A stretch of 61,774 bases of DNA from JAKAGZ01 sp964595355 (lineage in GTDB: Bacteria > Bacteroidota > Ignavibacteria > Ignavibacteriales > Ignavibacteriaceae), in contig CAZQQD010000003.1 in NCBI GenBank assembly GCA_964595355.1, positions 1-61,774 on the forward strand, read 5' to 3'. The position numbers and the translations under genes were made by a program. Positions within the stretch are counted from its first letter, which is position 1, and each line of letters opens with the position of its first letter. Positions 8,757 to 17,757 of this stretch are shown here, one piece after another. The notes beneath the pieces are model-generated. The model was not told where the DNA came from. It did not search any database and saw nothing but the letters and a program-made list of their open reading frames with translations.

Positions 8757-9641
8757 TTGGATGTTGTAAATCAGCTAATTCAGCTTTTCCCCTATGCGGT
8801 ATTAGGAAGTATCCTGGCAGGAATGATCTGCGGATTTCTGGGAACATTTGTTGTTTCGCAGAGAGTGGTTTTTCTTGGTGCTACTTTAACACAGGTTTCT
8901 GTAGCAGGTGTTGCCTTCTCTTTTCTGCACTTGTTAAATATTGAAGGGTGGCTTGCATCATTATTCGGAATAGTTGTCACACATAATTCATTTTTACATA
9001 ATTTTGAGCCAGCTTTTTTCTCCTTACTATTCGCAGTAATTGTAGTGCTCATTTTTTCACAAACCTATAGGCAAAAAGCCTTAACCCAGGATGGAATTCT
9101 TGGTATTATTTTTGTCGTAGCAGTAGCATTAAGAATTATGTTTATTCAGAAAAGCCCTGTTGCTGAAGTATCAGAAGTTGAATCTATACTGAAAGGTGAT
9201 ATCCTTTTTATCGGTCAGTCACAGTTTTATACTTTACTAGGTATTTTCATTTTTACACTCGGTGTATTTACAATATTTCACAAGCAGCTAAAGTTTGTCA
9301 CATTCGATGCAGACTCTGCAAGTGCGCACGGGATTAATTCACGTCTATGGCTTTTGATTTTTTATATTGTTGTCGGAATGGGAATATCTCTTACAACAAG
9401 ATTCGTAGGGGATGTTTTCACATTTGCATATTTAATCATCCCCTCTTCGATAGGTATTTTGCTTTCTAAAAAAGTATGGCAGGTGTTTTTAATTGCTGTA
9501 ATTACCGGCGCCGTTATTCCACCAGTATCTATTTATCTTGCCTTTAAATATGATTTTTCAAGTGGGCCAGCAGCTGTAGTAACAGCTTTTATATTATTTC
9601 TTATTGTTTATTCTTACAAAAAACTAAGGGATAACCTTTAA
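8757..9641 (+). CDS. Metal ABC transporter permease (ZnuB/MntC-like, ABC-3 family)
   Basis: An inner-membrane permease of 294 residues with about eight hydrophobic helices. The family features GMICGFLGTFVVSQRVVFLGATLTQVSVAGVAFSF-type region near the N-terminus and the C-terminal TRFVGDVFTFAYLIIPSSIGILLSKK are present. The start is a TTG at 8757, two bases after the ATPase stop, with AGGA eight bases upstream; the nearby ATG at 8761 is out of frame. The cytoplasmic loop around residues 75-100 (VVTHNSFLHNFEP) is slightly longer than I would expect. The stop overlaps the start of the next gene (TAATG). Confidence 0.93.
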   Translation: MDVVNQLIQLFPYAVLGSILAGMICGFLGTFVVSQRVVFLGATLTQVSVAGVAFSFLHLLNIEGWLASLFGIVVTHNSFLHNFEPAFFSLLFAVIVVLIFSQTYRQKALTQDGILGIIFVVAVALRIMFIQKSPVAEVSEVESILKGDILFIGQSQFYTLLGIFIFTLGVFTIFHKQLKFVTFDADSASAHGINSRLWLLIFYIVVGMGISLTTRFVGDVFTFAYLIIPSSIGILLSKKVWQVFLIAVITGAVIPPVSIYLAFKYDFSSGPAAVVTAFILFLIVYSYKKLRDNL

Positions 9642-10015
9642 TGCAATTTAATAATAAGAAATATGTCAAAAGTTTTGCGAAAGTATTTCTATTCGTTTAT
9701 CTAACTTTCTTATCTATCAGCATATTTCACTACCACAGTTTCGAGTTTGAAAGCTGTAGTAATTATTCCAAAAGTGCAGAATCTTATCCATATACCGATT
9801 TAACAACGGATTTTTTCAGCATTTGTGCTCTTCACCAGTACATCCAAACAATAGATAATTCCCATTATTCCTCATCAGATATTATACAATCTCTTGCAAA
9901 GCTGGACTCAACGCTCTTACCTATAAAAATCCTTAACTTATGCAAAGAAGAATACACCAAAAAATCTCCACGAGCTCCCCCATTTTCATTTCCTGAATCA
10001 ATAATAAAATTGTAA
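9641..10015 (+). CDS. Undescribed small membrane-anchored protein, second of the paralogous pair
   Basis: A 124-residue paralogue of the 5427-5780 product, translationally coupled to the permease by a TAATG overlap. Over residues 1-80 the two align without a gap. Shared features are a hydrophobic anchor (about 13-28), FHYH (29-32), TDLTTDFFSICALHQ (52-66), DNSHYSSS (72-79), IIQSL, and a near-terminal SPRAPP. Extra cysteines at about 39 and in KILNLCKEE are not shared. The conserved His, Cys and Asp residues after the anchor suggest a periplasmic metal-handling role, for example relay between the barrel, the TonB receptor and the binding protein. That is inference from context, as the family is unknown to me. 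Confidence 0.75.
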   Translation: MQFNNKKYVKSFAKVFLFVYLTFLSISIFHYHSFEFESCSNYSKSAESYPYTDLTTDFFSICALHQYIQTIDNSHYSSSDIIQSLAKLDSTLLPIKILNLCKEEYTKKSPRAPPFSFPESIIKL

Positions 10016-10017
10016 CG

Positions 10018-10116
10018 TAAGGTCTAAGACCCTTAAATAAAATTCAGCGAGACTTTTGTTAGATCTATGCGAAATATAACTGCATGTATTTATTTAACAA
10101 TAATCTTTAGACCTTA
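10018..10116. repeat. Long-spaced inverted repeat in the leader of the TonB-receptor gene
   Basis: TAAGGTCTAAGA (10018-10029) and TCTTTAGACCTTA (10104-10116) are inverted copies with one bulged base, about 75 bases apart. They could close a stem-loop in the RNA after the transporter operon or in the receptor leader. No known riboswitch consensus is apparent to me. Confidence 0.3.
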
Positions 10117-10136
10117 ATATATTTTAAGCTTTTATA

Positions 10137-10151
10137 CAATAATCGTTATTG
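10137..10151. promoter_or_regulatory. Candidate metalloregulator operator upstream of the TonB-dependent receptor
   Basis: CAATAATCGTTATTG has perfect 6-bp arms (CAATAA/TTATTG) around TCG, 57 bases before the receptor start. A degenerate copy lies at 5345-5359 ahead of the transporter operon. The form resembles operators of the Fur/Zur group, but no regulator gene is in the window. Confidence 0.4.
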
Positions 10152-10207
10152 ATTTCTTTCAATAATAACCAATTAAGATTTTTAAAATAAATTGAATAGG
10201 AAATGAA

Positions 10208-12595
10208 ATGGAAAAAATAACTCAAGTTTTATTTAATAAAAATATTTTTCAAGCAATACTAATTCTAGTTTTTGCTTGTTTTATAAGTTTATATTCAAAG
10301 GGGAAAAAGTCAAATAAGCCAAAAGGTGAAACAATACACTTTACCGTAACTGTCGTAGACAAAAACACATCACAGCCTCTTGACCTCGTAAACGTAATGC
10401 TAGAAAAGGATAATACAATTGTATATGGTGCTGCAACGACCCCTGCGGGTAAAGCATTCATTTCCGACGTGGAAGTTGGAACATATAATTTGGTTACACA
10501 TTATCTTGGTTATCAGAACTATTCTAAAATTATTACAGTTGACCGTGAACACCACCACTACAAAGTAGAAATATCAGAAAAATCAGTTGAACTCGGCGAA
10601 GTTGTTGTAAAGGAAAGTGACAATACAAAATTGCCTACCTCAATTGAAACAGTGACAGGCAGACAGATTTTCCAGGGAGAAACTTATCACGCCGCTCCTA
10701 CTAGCCGGATGACAACCTTAATCCAGCAAAATCTTGCCGGTGCAGTCAGGGCACCAACAGGCGAGGTTCACATAAGAGGACAACATGGAGAATATACTTA
10801 TTTGATTGACGGTATTCCGATTCCCCTCGGTGTTTTTGGCGGGTTAAATGAAATTGTTGATCCTAAAACTATTTCGCGTGTCACTTTTTATACCGGCGGG
10901 TTCCCTGCAGAATATGGTGGACAGATTTCCGCCTTAATGGATATTCAAACACGTGTTCCAGCTGGAAGATTCCACCTGGATTTGTCTTCTTTTGCCGGAA
11001 GTTATTTAACTTCAAATGATGGATCTGCAGGTCAAAATGTCGGTCAGTTTAAAGCACTAAATTCAAATGGACAGAGCATTTCGCTTAGCAACCATTCAGG
11101 TAATCTTGGTTATTTCTTTTCTGCATCAAGACAGGAAACCGACCGACGAATAGATCAGCCGGTCGAGAATCTTTTCCACGATCATGGATTTGATTATTTC
11201 ACATATGGCAAAATAGATTACCTGATAAATCAAAATGATTACATAACTGCAAATTTAAATTTCAGTAAAACGCAAACCCAGGTTCCCTTTGATTCGGCCG
11301 AAGGATTTGCAGCAGACGATCAAAACTCATATAATGCATTTCAAACATTATCTTATTACCATACTATTTCGTCTGAAACTGATCACGAATCTTCGTTTTT
11401 CATTGGAGCACTTGTCAGAGAAGGCGGTCTGAGATATATCCCAAATGTCAACGATGACGCAACAACATTCTTTGGAACGGACACAACTACAGCATACCAG
11501 GTCGATCAAAAAAGAACTTTTACTACGCTTGGCATCAGAACGAAATATGATAATAGATTATCTCACAGGTTTGAATATGCTCTAGGTTTTGATTACAATC
11601 ATACAAGCGGCAATGAGAATTTCAGGTTTTTTAATGTTTCAGGTGACGGTCCCGCAGTTATATCCGATTTTACAGGTTATAACCTCGGGCTCTTTGTTCA
11701 AAGTGAAATACATCCTACCGAGTGGACAAAGTTTGAAATCGGATTAAGGTACGATATAAATAATGCACCTGCTACATCCAATCAAAGCCAATTAAGTCCA
11801 AGATTAAAAGCAAGTTTTCTGGTTGATAAATTCAATACTATTTCAATCAGCTATGATAGAATATTCATGCCCACAAATATTGAAAACCTCGGAGCTATTG
11901 CAGCATATCTCGGGAACAATTCAATTCCGACCTTCCCTGAAAAAGATAATCTATACGAAATAGATTTCATAAGAAATTGGAAAAACGGATTCACCTCAAA
12001 GTTATCAGGCTTCTACAAGGAATCCAGTCCAGGTCTTGATGATGAAACACTTGGTTCGAGTACAATAAAAGTAAATGTAAATATTAATAAAGTTAAAGTT
12101 ACAGGAATAGAACTTGCACTTACCTATAACGATTTGAATAGTCCTTTCTCCGCTTACCTTAACTCTTCGCTAATACATGCGTACGGAACCGGGCCTGTAT
12201 CAGGAGGTTTTCTACCACCTGATCCAGGTACTGATCCTTTTGACCTTGATCACGATCAGAGACTTTCTGCAGTAATCGGCTTAAATTATCAACCCGAAAA
12301 TTGGTTTTTAAATCTAACTGGGATATATGGCTCAGGCCTTGCAAACGGAAATGATTCTTATATGTTTAAGACCGGATTATTTGATTTCAATCAGGGAGCT
12401 CATACTACGCCTTCCTGGATATTTAATCTGTCAGGAGGTTATACGTTCAGAATTTCGGACGATCACACTTTAGAACCTTCACTGTACATCACTAATATTT
12501 TAGATCATAATCATCTAATTAAAGGTGCTTTCTTTAGCGGCGCGAGCTTTGAAGAAAGAAGAAATGTTGTATTTAAATTGACATATCACTTGTAA
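10208..12595 (+). CDS. TonB-dependent receptor with carboxypeptidase-regulatory-like N-terminus
   Basis: A 795-residue outer-membrane receptor for TonB-energised uptake. After a signal/anchor segment (about 15-31), residues 39-125 form a carboxypeptidase-regulatory-like domain (FTVTVVDKNTSQPLDLVNVML, then AGKAFISDVEVGTYNL). The plug follows, with VHIRGQHGEYTYLIDGIPIPLG and ITRVTFYTGGFPAEYGGQ-like sequence (ISRVTFYTGGFPAEYGGQ). A long barrel ends in FKLTYHL. A DREHHHYKVE stretch could bind metal. It follows the metal ABC operon in the same direction and shares its candidate operator, so the substrate is probably a metal or metal complex. It is shorter than SusC-type receptors and has no SusD partner. 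Confidence 0.92.
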   Translation: MEKITQVLFNKNIFQAILILVFACFISLYSKGKKSNKPKGETIHFTVTVVDKNTSQPLDLVNVMLEKDNTIVYGAATTPAGKAFISDVEVGTYNLVTHYLGYQNYSKIITVDREHHHYKVEISEKSVELGEVVVKESDNTKLPTSIETVTGRQIFQGETYHAAPTSRMTTLIQQNLAGAVRAPTGEVHIRGQHGEYTYLIDGIPIPLGVFGGLNEIVDPKTISRVTFYTGGFPAEYGGQISALMDIQTRVPAGRFHLDLSSFAGSYLTSNDGSAGQNVGQFKALNSNGQSISLSNHSGNLGYFFSASRQETDRRIDQPVENLFHDHGFDYFTYGKIDYLINQNDYITANLNFSKTQTQVPFDSAEGFAADDQNSYNAFQTLSYYHTISSETDHESSFFIGALVREGGLRYIPNVNDDATTFFGTDTTTAYQVDQKRTFTTLGIRTKYDNRLSHRFEYALGFDYNHTSGNENFRFFNVSGDGPAVISDFTGYNLGLFVQSEIHPTEWTKFEIGLRYDINNAPATSNQSQLSPRLKASFLVDKFNTISISYDRIFMPTNIENLGAIAAYLGNNSIPTFPEKDNLYEIDFIRNWKNGFTSKLSGFYKESSPGLDDETLGSSTIKVNVNINKVKVTGIELALTYNDLNSPFSAYLNSSLIHAYGTGPVSGGFLPPDPGTDPFDLDHDQRLSAVIGLNYQPENWFLNLTGIYGSGLANGNDSYMFKTGLFDFNQGAHTTPSWIFNLSGGYTFRISDDHTLEPSLYITNILDHNHLIKGAFFSGASFEERRNVVFKLTYHL

Positions 12596-12609
12596 TTTGA
12601 AAAAACTAA

Positions 12610-12637
12610 AATGACCTCGGTAATGGCCGGGGTCATT
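12610..12637 (+). terminator. Terminator after the TonB-dependent receptor gene
   Basis: An 11-bp stem (AATGACCTCGG paired with the CCGGGGTCATT side, one G-U pair) with a short loop lies 15 bases after the stop and is followed by AT-rich sequence with a short T run. Confidence 0.7.
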
Positions 12638-12754
12638 ATTCAAAATTTTATCCTAAATTGTATTCAACAGCCAATCGATTATTGTAAGAATAAAGACAGT
12701 ACTTTTACCATAAATATTTTTATTTTAGTATAAGACTAAATCACTGGCAATGAA

Positions 12755-14137
12755 TTGAAAATTAATTATGACAAAAACTTCCGGAAACTTTTAAGTAGAA
12801 AGCCGCTTTTAATATTTGTGGTTCTTTCTCTGCAGTGTGCTTCGAACTCACAAATGAATTTGCCTTCTAACTTCTATGTTGATAAAAATGCAACCGGTAA
12901 TGGTGATGGCTCAAGTTGGCTAAATGCGGCAAAATCACCTTCCGATTTAATTTGGTCCAATATTCATGGTGGCGACACTGTTTATATCTCAGGCGGAGTT
13001 GATTCGACAGTTTATACTTCACGGCTGGAACCGGGTAGTTCCGGAACACCAGATAACAGAATTGTAATTACAAAAGGAAAAGATGTTGGACATAATGGGA
13101 AAGTTATTTTCGATCCAGATGGCTCAACTTATGCATTGTATTCAGAAGGATATAATTATATTGAATATTCTTATATGACTTTTGAAAACGGCGCGATTAA
13201 CGGAAGCGTTATTGGAATCTCTCATTCCGATGGAGTAGATATTTTACATTGTACTATCTATCACCCGACATCACACGGATTGGCATATGAATATAGTAAT
13301 AACGGTAGGTTTTTGTACAACACAGTGTATACAGGTCCAATTCATTTAGCTACAGCAAACGATGCAATTGGCTTATCGGATAGCGGTAATATTGAAATTG
13401 GTTACAATTCCTTTATTGAAAATAATTCTGATCCGACTTCACACCTCGACATTATACAGGGAATGGATTTATTTGGAAACGGAAAAGGAATAAATAAGAT
13501 CCATCATAATTTCTTTTTGCAAATATCCGATTCAGTAAATTCTTGCTTAGATCTGGAAAATGTACAAGGTACTTGGGAAGTTTACAACAATATTATTGTT
13601 TGTAGAGATAATAATACTTACAGCAGAGACATAGAATTCTGGAATCAGGCAGATACATCCAAACCATTATATGTAAAGATATTTAATAATACACTTTATG
13701 GCGGAACGTATACTTATTCCATCCTAGCATTTAGTACTGATTCTCTAGAAATAATTAACAATATATTTTATAAACCTAAGGGTATAATTGGTGTGACGAT
13801 CGGAGGTAATGCAAATGAGGGGTACATAAAAATAGATTACAATGGGTATTATCTTAATAGTACTTCTGATAATCAAGGCAGAGATAGAAATGCTAAAGGC
13901 GGTGATACTTATTATAGCTGGTCACAGTGGCAAGCGTTAGGATATGACAAGCATAGTTATTCGGGTCCCATAAAACTATTAAATGCCGATGGAACGTCGC
14001 CTAATGATTATGCATTAGTAAAAAATGGGAAAGGAGTGGACTTTGGCAAGACTTTAACTTTATTCTCAGATGATTTTAACGGAATTACAAGGCCACAGGG
14101 CAACGGGTGGGACATCGGAGCTTTTGAACAAAAATGA
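12755..14137 (+). CDS. Secreted right-handed parallel beta-helix protein
   Basis: A 460-residue exported protein. The only sensible start that keeps the hydrophobic export signal (KPLLIFVVLSLQCASNSQ) is the TTG at 12755, since the ATG at 12750 runs into a stop. After FYVDKNATGNGDGSSWLNAA, a typical opening of pectate-lyase-like beta-helix proteins, repeats such as YNYIEYSYMTFENGAING, DGVDILHCTIYHPTSHG and LEIINNIFYKPKG stack as helix coils. The end, GNGWDIGAFEQK, matches the closing motif of choice-of-anchor Q type proteins. No type IX sorting domain is seen. It converges on the polysaccharide locus, so a lyase or binding role on that polymer is possible, but no catalytic residues can be named. 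Confidence 0.75.
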   Translation: MKINYDKNFRKLLSRKPLLIFVVLSLQCASNSQMNLPSNFYVDKNATGNGDGSSWLNAAKSPSDLIWSNIHGGDTVYISGGVDSTVYTSRLEPGSSGTPDNRIVITKGKDVGHNGKVIFDPDGSTYALYSEGYNYIEYSYMTFENGAINGSVIGISHSDGVDILHCTIYHPTSHGLAYEYSNNGRFLYNTVYTGPIHLATANDAIGLSDSGNIEIGYNSFIENNSDPTSHLDIIQGMDLFGNGKGINKIHHNFFLQISDSVNSCLDLENVQGTWEVYNNIIVCRDNNTYSRDIEFWNQADTSKPLYVKIFNNTLYGGTYTYSILAFSTDSLEIINNIFYKPKGIIGVTIGGNANEGYIKIDYNGYYLNSTSDNQGRDRNAKGGDTYYSWSQWQALGYDKHSYSGPIKLLNADGTSPNDYALVKNGKGVDFGKTLTLFSDDFNGITRPQGNGWDIGAFEQK

Positions 14138-14172
14138 TTTGATAATAAAAAAATGATTAGTTTTAATTTTCT

Positions 14173-16104
14173 CTAGGAACTTCTCGAACCTTTAAATAAT
14201 ATATTGTGAATACATTGAAAGAAATATTTTATATCAGTACGTATGGGATCTTTTTCATATAAATCTATGTATTTCTGTTCAGATGACATAATTTCAGTAA
14301 AAGTTTTTGGGTTATCAACATAGAATGGCGGAATAAGACCGGGTTTATATTTTACCCTCCTTTTTTTCAAATCCTGATTGTATAAATTGAAATAATGCTG
14401 ACTCAAGGGTCTCGGGCCAATCAGCTTAAGATCACCTTTAAACAAATTATATAACATAGGCAATTCGTCAAGCCACAATTTTCTTAAAATAGCTCCCCAG
14501 TAAGTAATCCTGAAATCATTCTTAAATTTCCCCCCCTCTTCAAGATAAAATTTCTTATAAATAAATTCCTGTAAGTATTCAGAATAAGGATGCATAGTTC
14601 TAATTTTATATATGTATATGAGCTTTCCATCTATGCCTGTTCTTTTCATTTTAAAGATCAACCCTGTAGAGGGAGATTCATCTTTAATTGGTTCCTTTAT
14701 TTTTTTTGCTATAAAGAATATTGTATTTTTAATTATTTTCAGATTAAGAACTTCAAATCCGTTGTAGTATAGTCTCCCCAATCCTTCAGCTAGTGATATT
14801 GCTTTATTAGGTTCGCCTTTTAATTTTAAATAAATGAGCTTTAAAATAGATATTTTTAATAATACTCTGTTCCATAAAAAGTCCATAAAATAAAATATTT
14901 GTGCAAAATAATACGGATACCTTTTAAAGAATCTTTGATGTCGTAGATATATTGTTTCAAAATTACCGGCAAAAATGCCATCCTTTACAAGCTTATTATT
15001 TACTTCGCTAAAGTATTCATTAATATCCCGTACCCTGTTAAACCTTTCCAGATTAACTAATAACTGAACATTCCTATCAGGTATGTAATCAATATTAGAT
15101 ATCTTATCTGACTTTATAATTACTGAATAAGAATAATCTAATGCACCTAGATCAATGCTTTCATTCATAAATTCATAAACTTCAGGATATTTCATAAGAG
15201 AGAAACTCTTGAATTTAGAATTCAATAATATTGAATCATTTCCTTTTAACCGGGATTTACTATCTTGCTTTATGGGATTAATTTCTTTCAATAATACTTC
15301 CCCAATTTCTCCCTTCTGTTGAAAACTCGTAATATTTAATGAAAGTATTCTATGTTTCTTTATGTGGAAGTAAATAGATATACCGGTAAATGACAGGAAT
15401 GAGTAGGTGAGAATACCGTAAATTATCGTAACTATCTCATTTAAGTCCATGCGTATAATAAACCCGGAAAATAGAGAAAGGGCTAAAATTACAACATATG
15501 ACTTTAAATATTGCCAAATAAAAACCCAATATATTTTTTTTTGATGTTGAGGATAGAATTGATGGCCAATAAAAGAACCTAAAAACCAACTTAAATACAG
15601 GTTGACAAAAATTATCACATTCCTTTGATCAAAACTTAAATTGTTTTCTATATTATAAATGATATACAGATTTGTAATACCGAACAACAGCACTTCAAAC
15701 ACAAACGCCTTGGTGCTGTATTTAAGCTTGAAATTTTTAAGACTGATTTTGTTCCCCTCTTTATAAAGTTTGTAGCTGATCTCTACTGAAAAAGACATTA
15801 TAAGTGAGGTGAGAATAACAAAACGTGATACACCGATCAGATCAAAGTAATATATTATAATTGATAAAATTCCAAGCATTAAGAAAAATGATACAGTATA
15901 GGTGTATAATTTGTTTAATAACCTATAGCCATCTTGTACCTTGAATTTCCTTGAAAGCAAACTCGCTATAGCCCAGGAAATCATAAAAGCTGCATAATAT
16001 AAATCATAGCTCGCATTTGGAGTGATTGTGCCTTTGTGATAATAGAGCGATAAGAAGAAGGCAAATGTATACAAAAAATAATTTCTAATGACTTTTTTGA
16101 ACAT
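14173..16104 (-). CDS. Polyprenyl-phosphate sugar-1-phosphate transferase (bacterial sugar transferase family)
   Basis: Initiates repeat-unit assembly by moving a sugar-1-phosphate onto undecaprenyl phosphate at the inner membrane. The 643 residues start with a hydrophobic N-terminal half containing about eight helices. A soluble middle follows, and the catalytic domain lies at about 460-640: FKMKRTGIDGKLIYIYKIRTM, LRKLWLDELPMLYN, and GDLKLIGPRPLS are the family's signature blocks. The domain is about the expected size, but the usual membrane re-entrant helix before it is weakly hydrophobic (about 445-462). It is the last gene of the polysaccharide locus, facing the beta-helix gene. Confidence 0.88.
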   Translation of the reverse strand: MFKKVIRNYFLYTFAFFLSLYYHKGTITPNASYDLYYAAFMISWAIASLLSRKFKVQDGYRLLNKLYTYTVSFFLMLGILSIIIYYFDLIGVSRFVILTSLIMSFSVEISYKLYKEGNKISLKNFKLKYSTKAFVFEVLLFGITNLYIIYNIENNLSFDQRNVIIFVNLYLSWFLGSFIGHQFYPQHQKKIYWVFIWQYLKSYVVILALSLFSGFIIRMDLNEIVTIIYGILTYSFLSFTGISIYFHIKKHRILSLNITSFQQKGEIGEVLLKEINPIKQDSKSRLKGNDSILLNSKFKSFSLMKYPEVYEFMNESIDLGALDYSYSVIIKSDKISNIDYIPDRNVQLLVNLERFNRVRDINEYFSEVNNKLVKDGIFAGNFETIYLRHQRFFKRYPYYFAQIFYFMDFLWNRVLLKISILKLIYLKLKGEPNKAISLAEGLGRLYYNGFEVLNLKIIKNTIFFIAKKIKEPIKDESPSTGLIFKMKRTGIDGKLIYIYKIRTMHPYSEYLQEFIYKKFYLEEGGKFKNDFRITYWGAILRKLWLDELPMLYNLFKGDLKLIGPRPLSQHYFNLYNQDLKKRRVKYKPGLIPPFYVDNPKTFTEIMSSEQKYIDLYEKDPIRTDIKYFFQCIHNILFKGSRSS

Positions 16105-16275
16105 AAGTAGCTTTTAAATAATGAAGTGTTTTTATTATAAGTAATGCTTAGAAATGGATATCAGATTAACTACCTAAGAAAAATCAAACGACCTTTCAGA
16201 AAGCTTAATAGCTTAATAACAACGAAAGGAATAAATAGACTACAGTAATATGAGGGAAGCGTTTTTAATTTATTT

Positions 16276-16866
16276 TTATTTTATTTCCGTAACTTTATTA
16301 TTATTCAATTTATATCTCTTTTGGGATTTTTCACAAAAAGCAAATCCGTCTTTATCAAAATTCATTTTCTTACCTGCTTCACTAACCCAGCCAACTACTT
16401 TACCCGGATTACCAACAACTAAAGCATAATCCGGAACATCTTTAGTCACTACTGCGCCGGCACCTATAAGACAATGTTTACCAATTGTATGGCCACAAAC
16501 TATTGTAGCATTTGCACCTATAGATGCTCCCTCTTTTACCAAAGTCTTTATGTAGAACTGTTCACCTGCCTGTGGGTATTTGCATTTAGGATCTAATATA
16601 TTTGTAAAAACCATTGACGGACCACAAAAAACATAATCTTCCAGTGTTACGCCTTCATAAATAGATACATTGTTTTGTATCTTACAAAAATTCCCGATCG
16701 TAACATTATTGCCAACATTTACATTTTGACCTAACACACAATTCTTCCCAATCCTCGCTCCCTTTTGCACGTGTGTGAAGTGCCATATTTTTGTACCTTC
16801 GCCTATTTCTATGTTGTTATCTATGACTGCATGCTCATTAACGTAATACTTTTTTTCTTTTTGCAT
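16276..16866 (-). CDS. Sugar N-acetyltransferase, WbpD/WlbB-like, left-handed beta-helix
   Basis: Acetylates the 3-amino group of a UDP-2-acetamido-3-amino-uronic acid in the characterised Pseudomonas and Bordetella pathways. The 196 residues are mostly hexapeptide repeats (IEIGEGTKIWHFTHVQKGA, IGKNCVLGQNVNVGNNVTIG, IGKHCLIGAGAVVTKDV) ending in VVGNPGKVVGW. IWHFTHV and the FTNILDPK loop match this subfamily. Together with the WlbA-like dehydrogenase (29645-30598) it supports a 2,3-diamino-uronic acid in the polymer. The aminotransferase that should act between the two steps is not in this window. Confidence 0.88.
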   Translation of the reverse strand: MQKEKKYYVNEHAVIDNNIEIGEGTKIWHFTHVQKGARIGKNCVLGQNVNVGNNVTIGNFCKIQNNVSIYEGVTLEDYVFCGPSMVFTNILDPKCKYPQAGEQFYIKTLVKEGASIGANATIVCGHTIGKHCLIGAGAVVTKDVPDYALVVGNPGKVVGWVSEAGKKMNFDKDGFAFCEKSQKRYKLNNNKVTEIK

Positions 16867-16915
16867 AGTTTTTTATCTCTTTAGAAAGAGAACCGATATT
16901 ATTAAAACATTGTGT

Positions 16916-17746
16916 TTAATTAAAGCCGAAAACCGTTTCTCTGTTTAATAAGTACTTTTTAATAACATTCTTCCCCGATTGTGCTAATAATTCTTTTAAC
17001 CAATTTATAATATTATCATCCCACCTCTGTGGATGAATTGTAATCATTAAATGAGGGGGAAGATTTTCTATATTGTCTATTATGTCTTTTGTAGATTTAA
17101 AATTAAAATTATACTTCGAACTTACCTTATCACGTACGCTGACGTCTTCGCCATTCCATTTTCTACCCGTATCAGTCAAATAAAGAAATTTACTCCAATC
17201 CAAATCTAAATATGGTTCACCCAGGATATCCAGTTCTCTGTAATCATACTTTTTCCATATTATTTTATTATCAAACTTAGAAAGCGGGCTGCCGTGCATA
17301 CAAATGGTTTGTACATTAGCTATTTTCTTTAGTTTTTCTAAATTGCTACAAAAACTCTCATATGCTAGATCCGTTAATCGCTCTATATCTATCTGGCCTT
17401 CATCATTTTTGATCTTTACTTTCTTATTCCTTAAAACAAAATGAACATCTTCATAATGATAGCCCACTTCGTGGCCAAGAGAAGTTATTTTTTTAATTAT
17501 TATTTCATCATAGCTGGCTGGAACCATCCTGAAGTAATAAGTTCCTCTGATGCCTAATGAATGTTCAATTTTAGCGGTTCTTAAAGAATTAGATGGAAGA
17601 CGATCAACATCGTGACGCAAAATGGTGTATGGACTATCATTCAGTTTTATATCGGGATTACTATAGTCTTGATAAGTAATGAATTCATATCCTTTTGAAA
17701 GCAAGGACTGCAATAATGATTTATAAGTTATAATTGTAAAATCCAT
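16916..17746 (-). CDS. Polysaccharide deacetylase-like protein (WbmS-type)
   Basis: A 276-residue protein with a NodB-like TIM-barrel pattern. TILRHDVDRLPSN (about 41-53) holds the two Asp of motif 1, GIRGTYYFR is the second strand, and LGHEVGYHYEDV supplies the His of motif 2; CMHGSPLS and ITIHPQRW follow. This layout is that of the WbmS-type deacetylase-like proteins found in polysaccharide loci. There is no signal peptide, so it would act in the cytoplasm on a precursor, unlike secreted carbohydrate esterases. The actual substrate is unknown. Confidence 0.75.
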   Translation of the reverse strand: MDFTIITYKSLLQSLLSKGYEFITYQDYSNPDIKLNDSPYTILRHDVDRLPSNSLRTAKIEHSLGIRGTYYFRMVPASYDEIIIKKITSLGHEVGYHYEDVHFVLRNKKVKIKNDEGQIDIERLTDLAYESFCSNLEKLKKIANVQTICMHGSPLSKFDNKIIWKKYDYRELDILGEPYLDLDWSKFLYLTDTGRKWNGEDVSVRDKVSSKYNFNFKSTKDIIDNIENLPPHLMITIHPQRWDDNIINWLKELLAQSGKNVIKKYLLNRETVFGFN

Positions 17747-17757
17747 AAAAAATTAAA

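Noticed and set aside
10018..10207. Riboswitch in the TonB-receptor leader
   Set aside because: The inverted repeat is suggestive, but no cobalamin, manganese or other riboswitch core consensus could be recognised.
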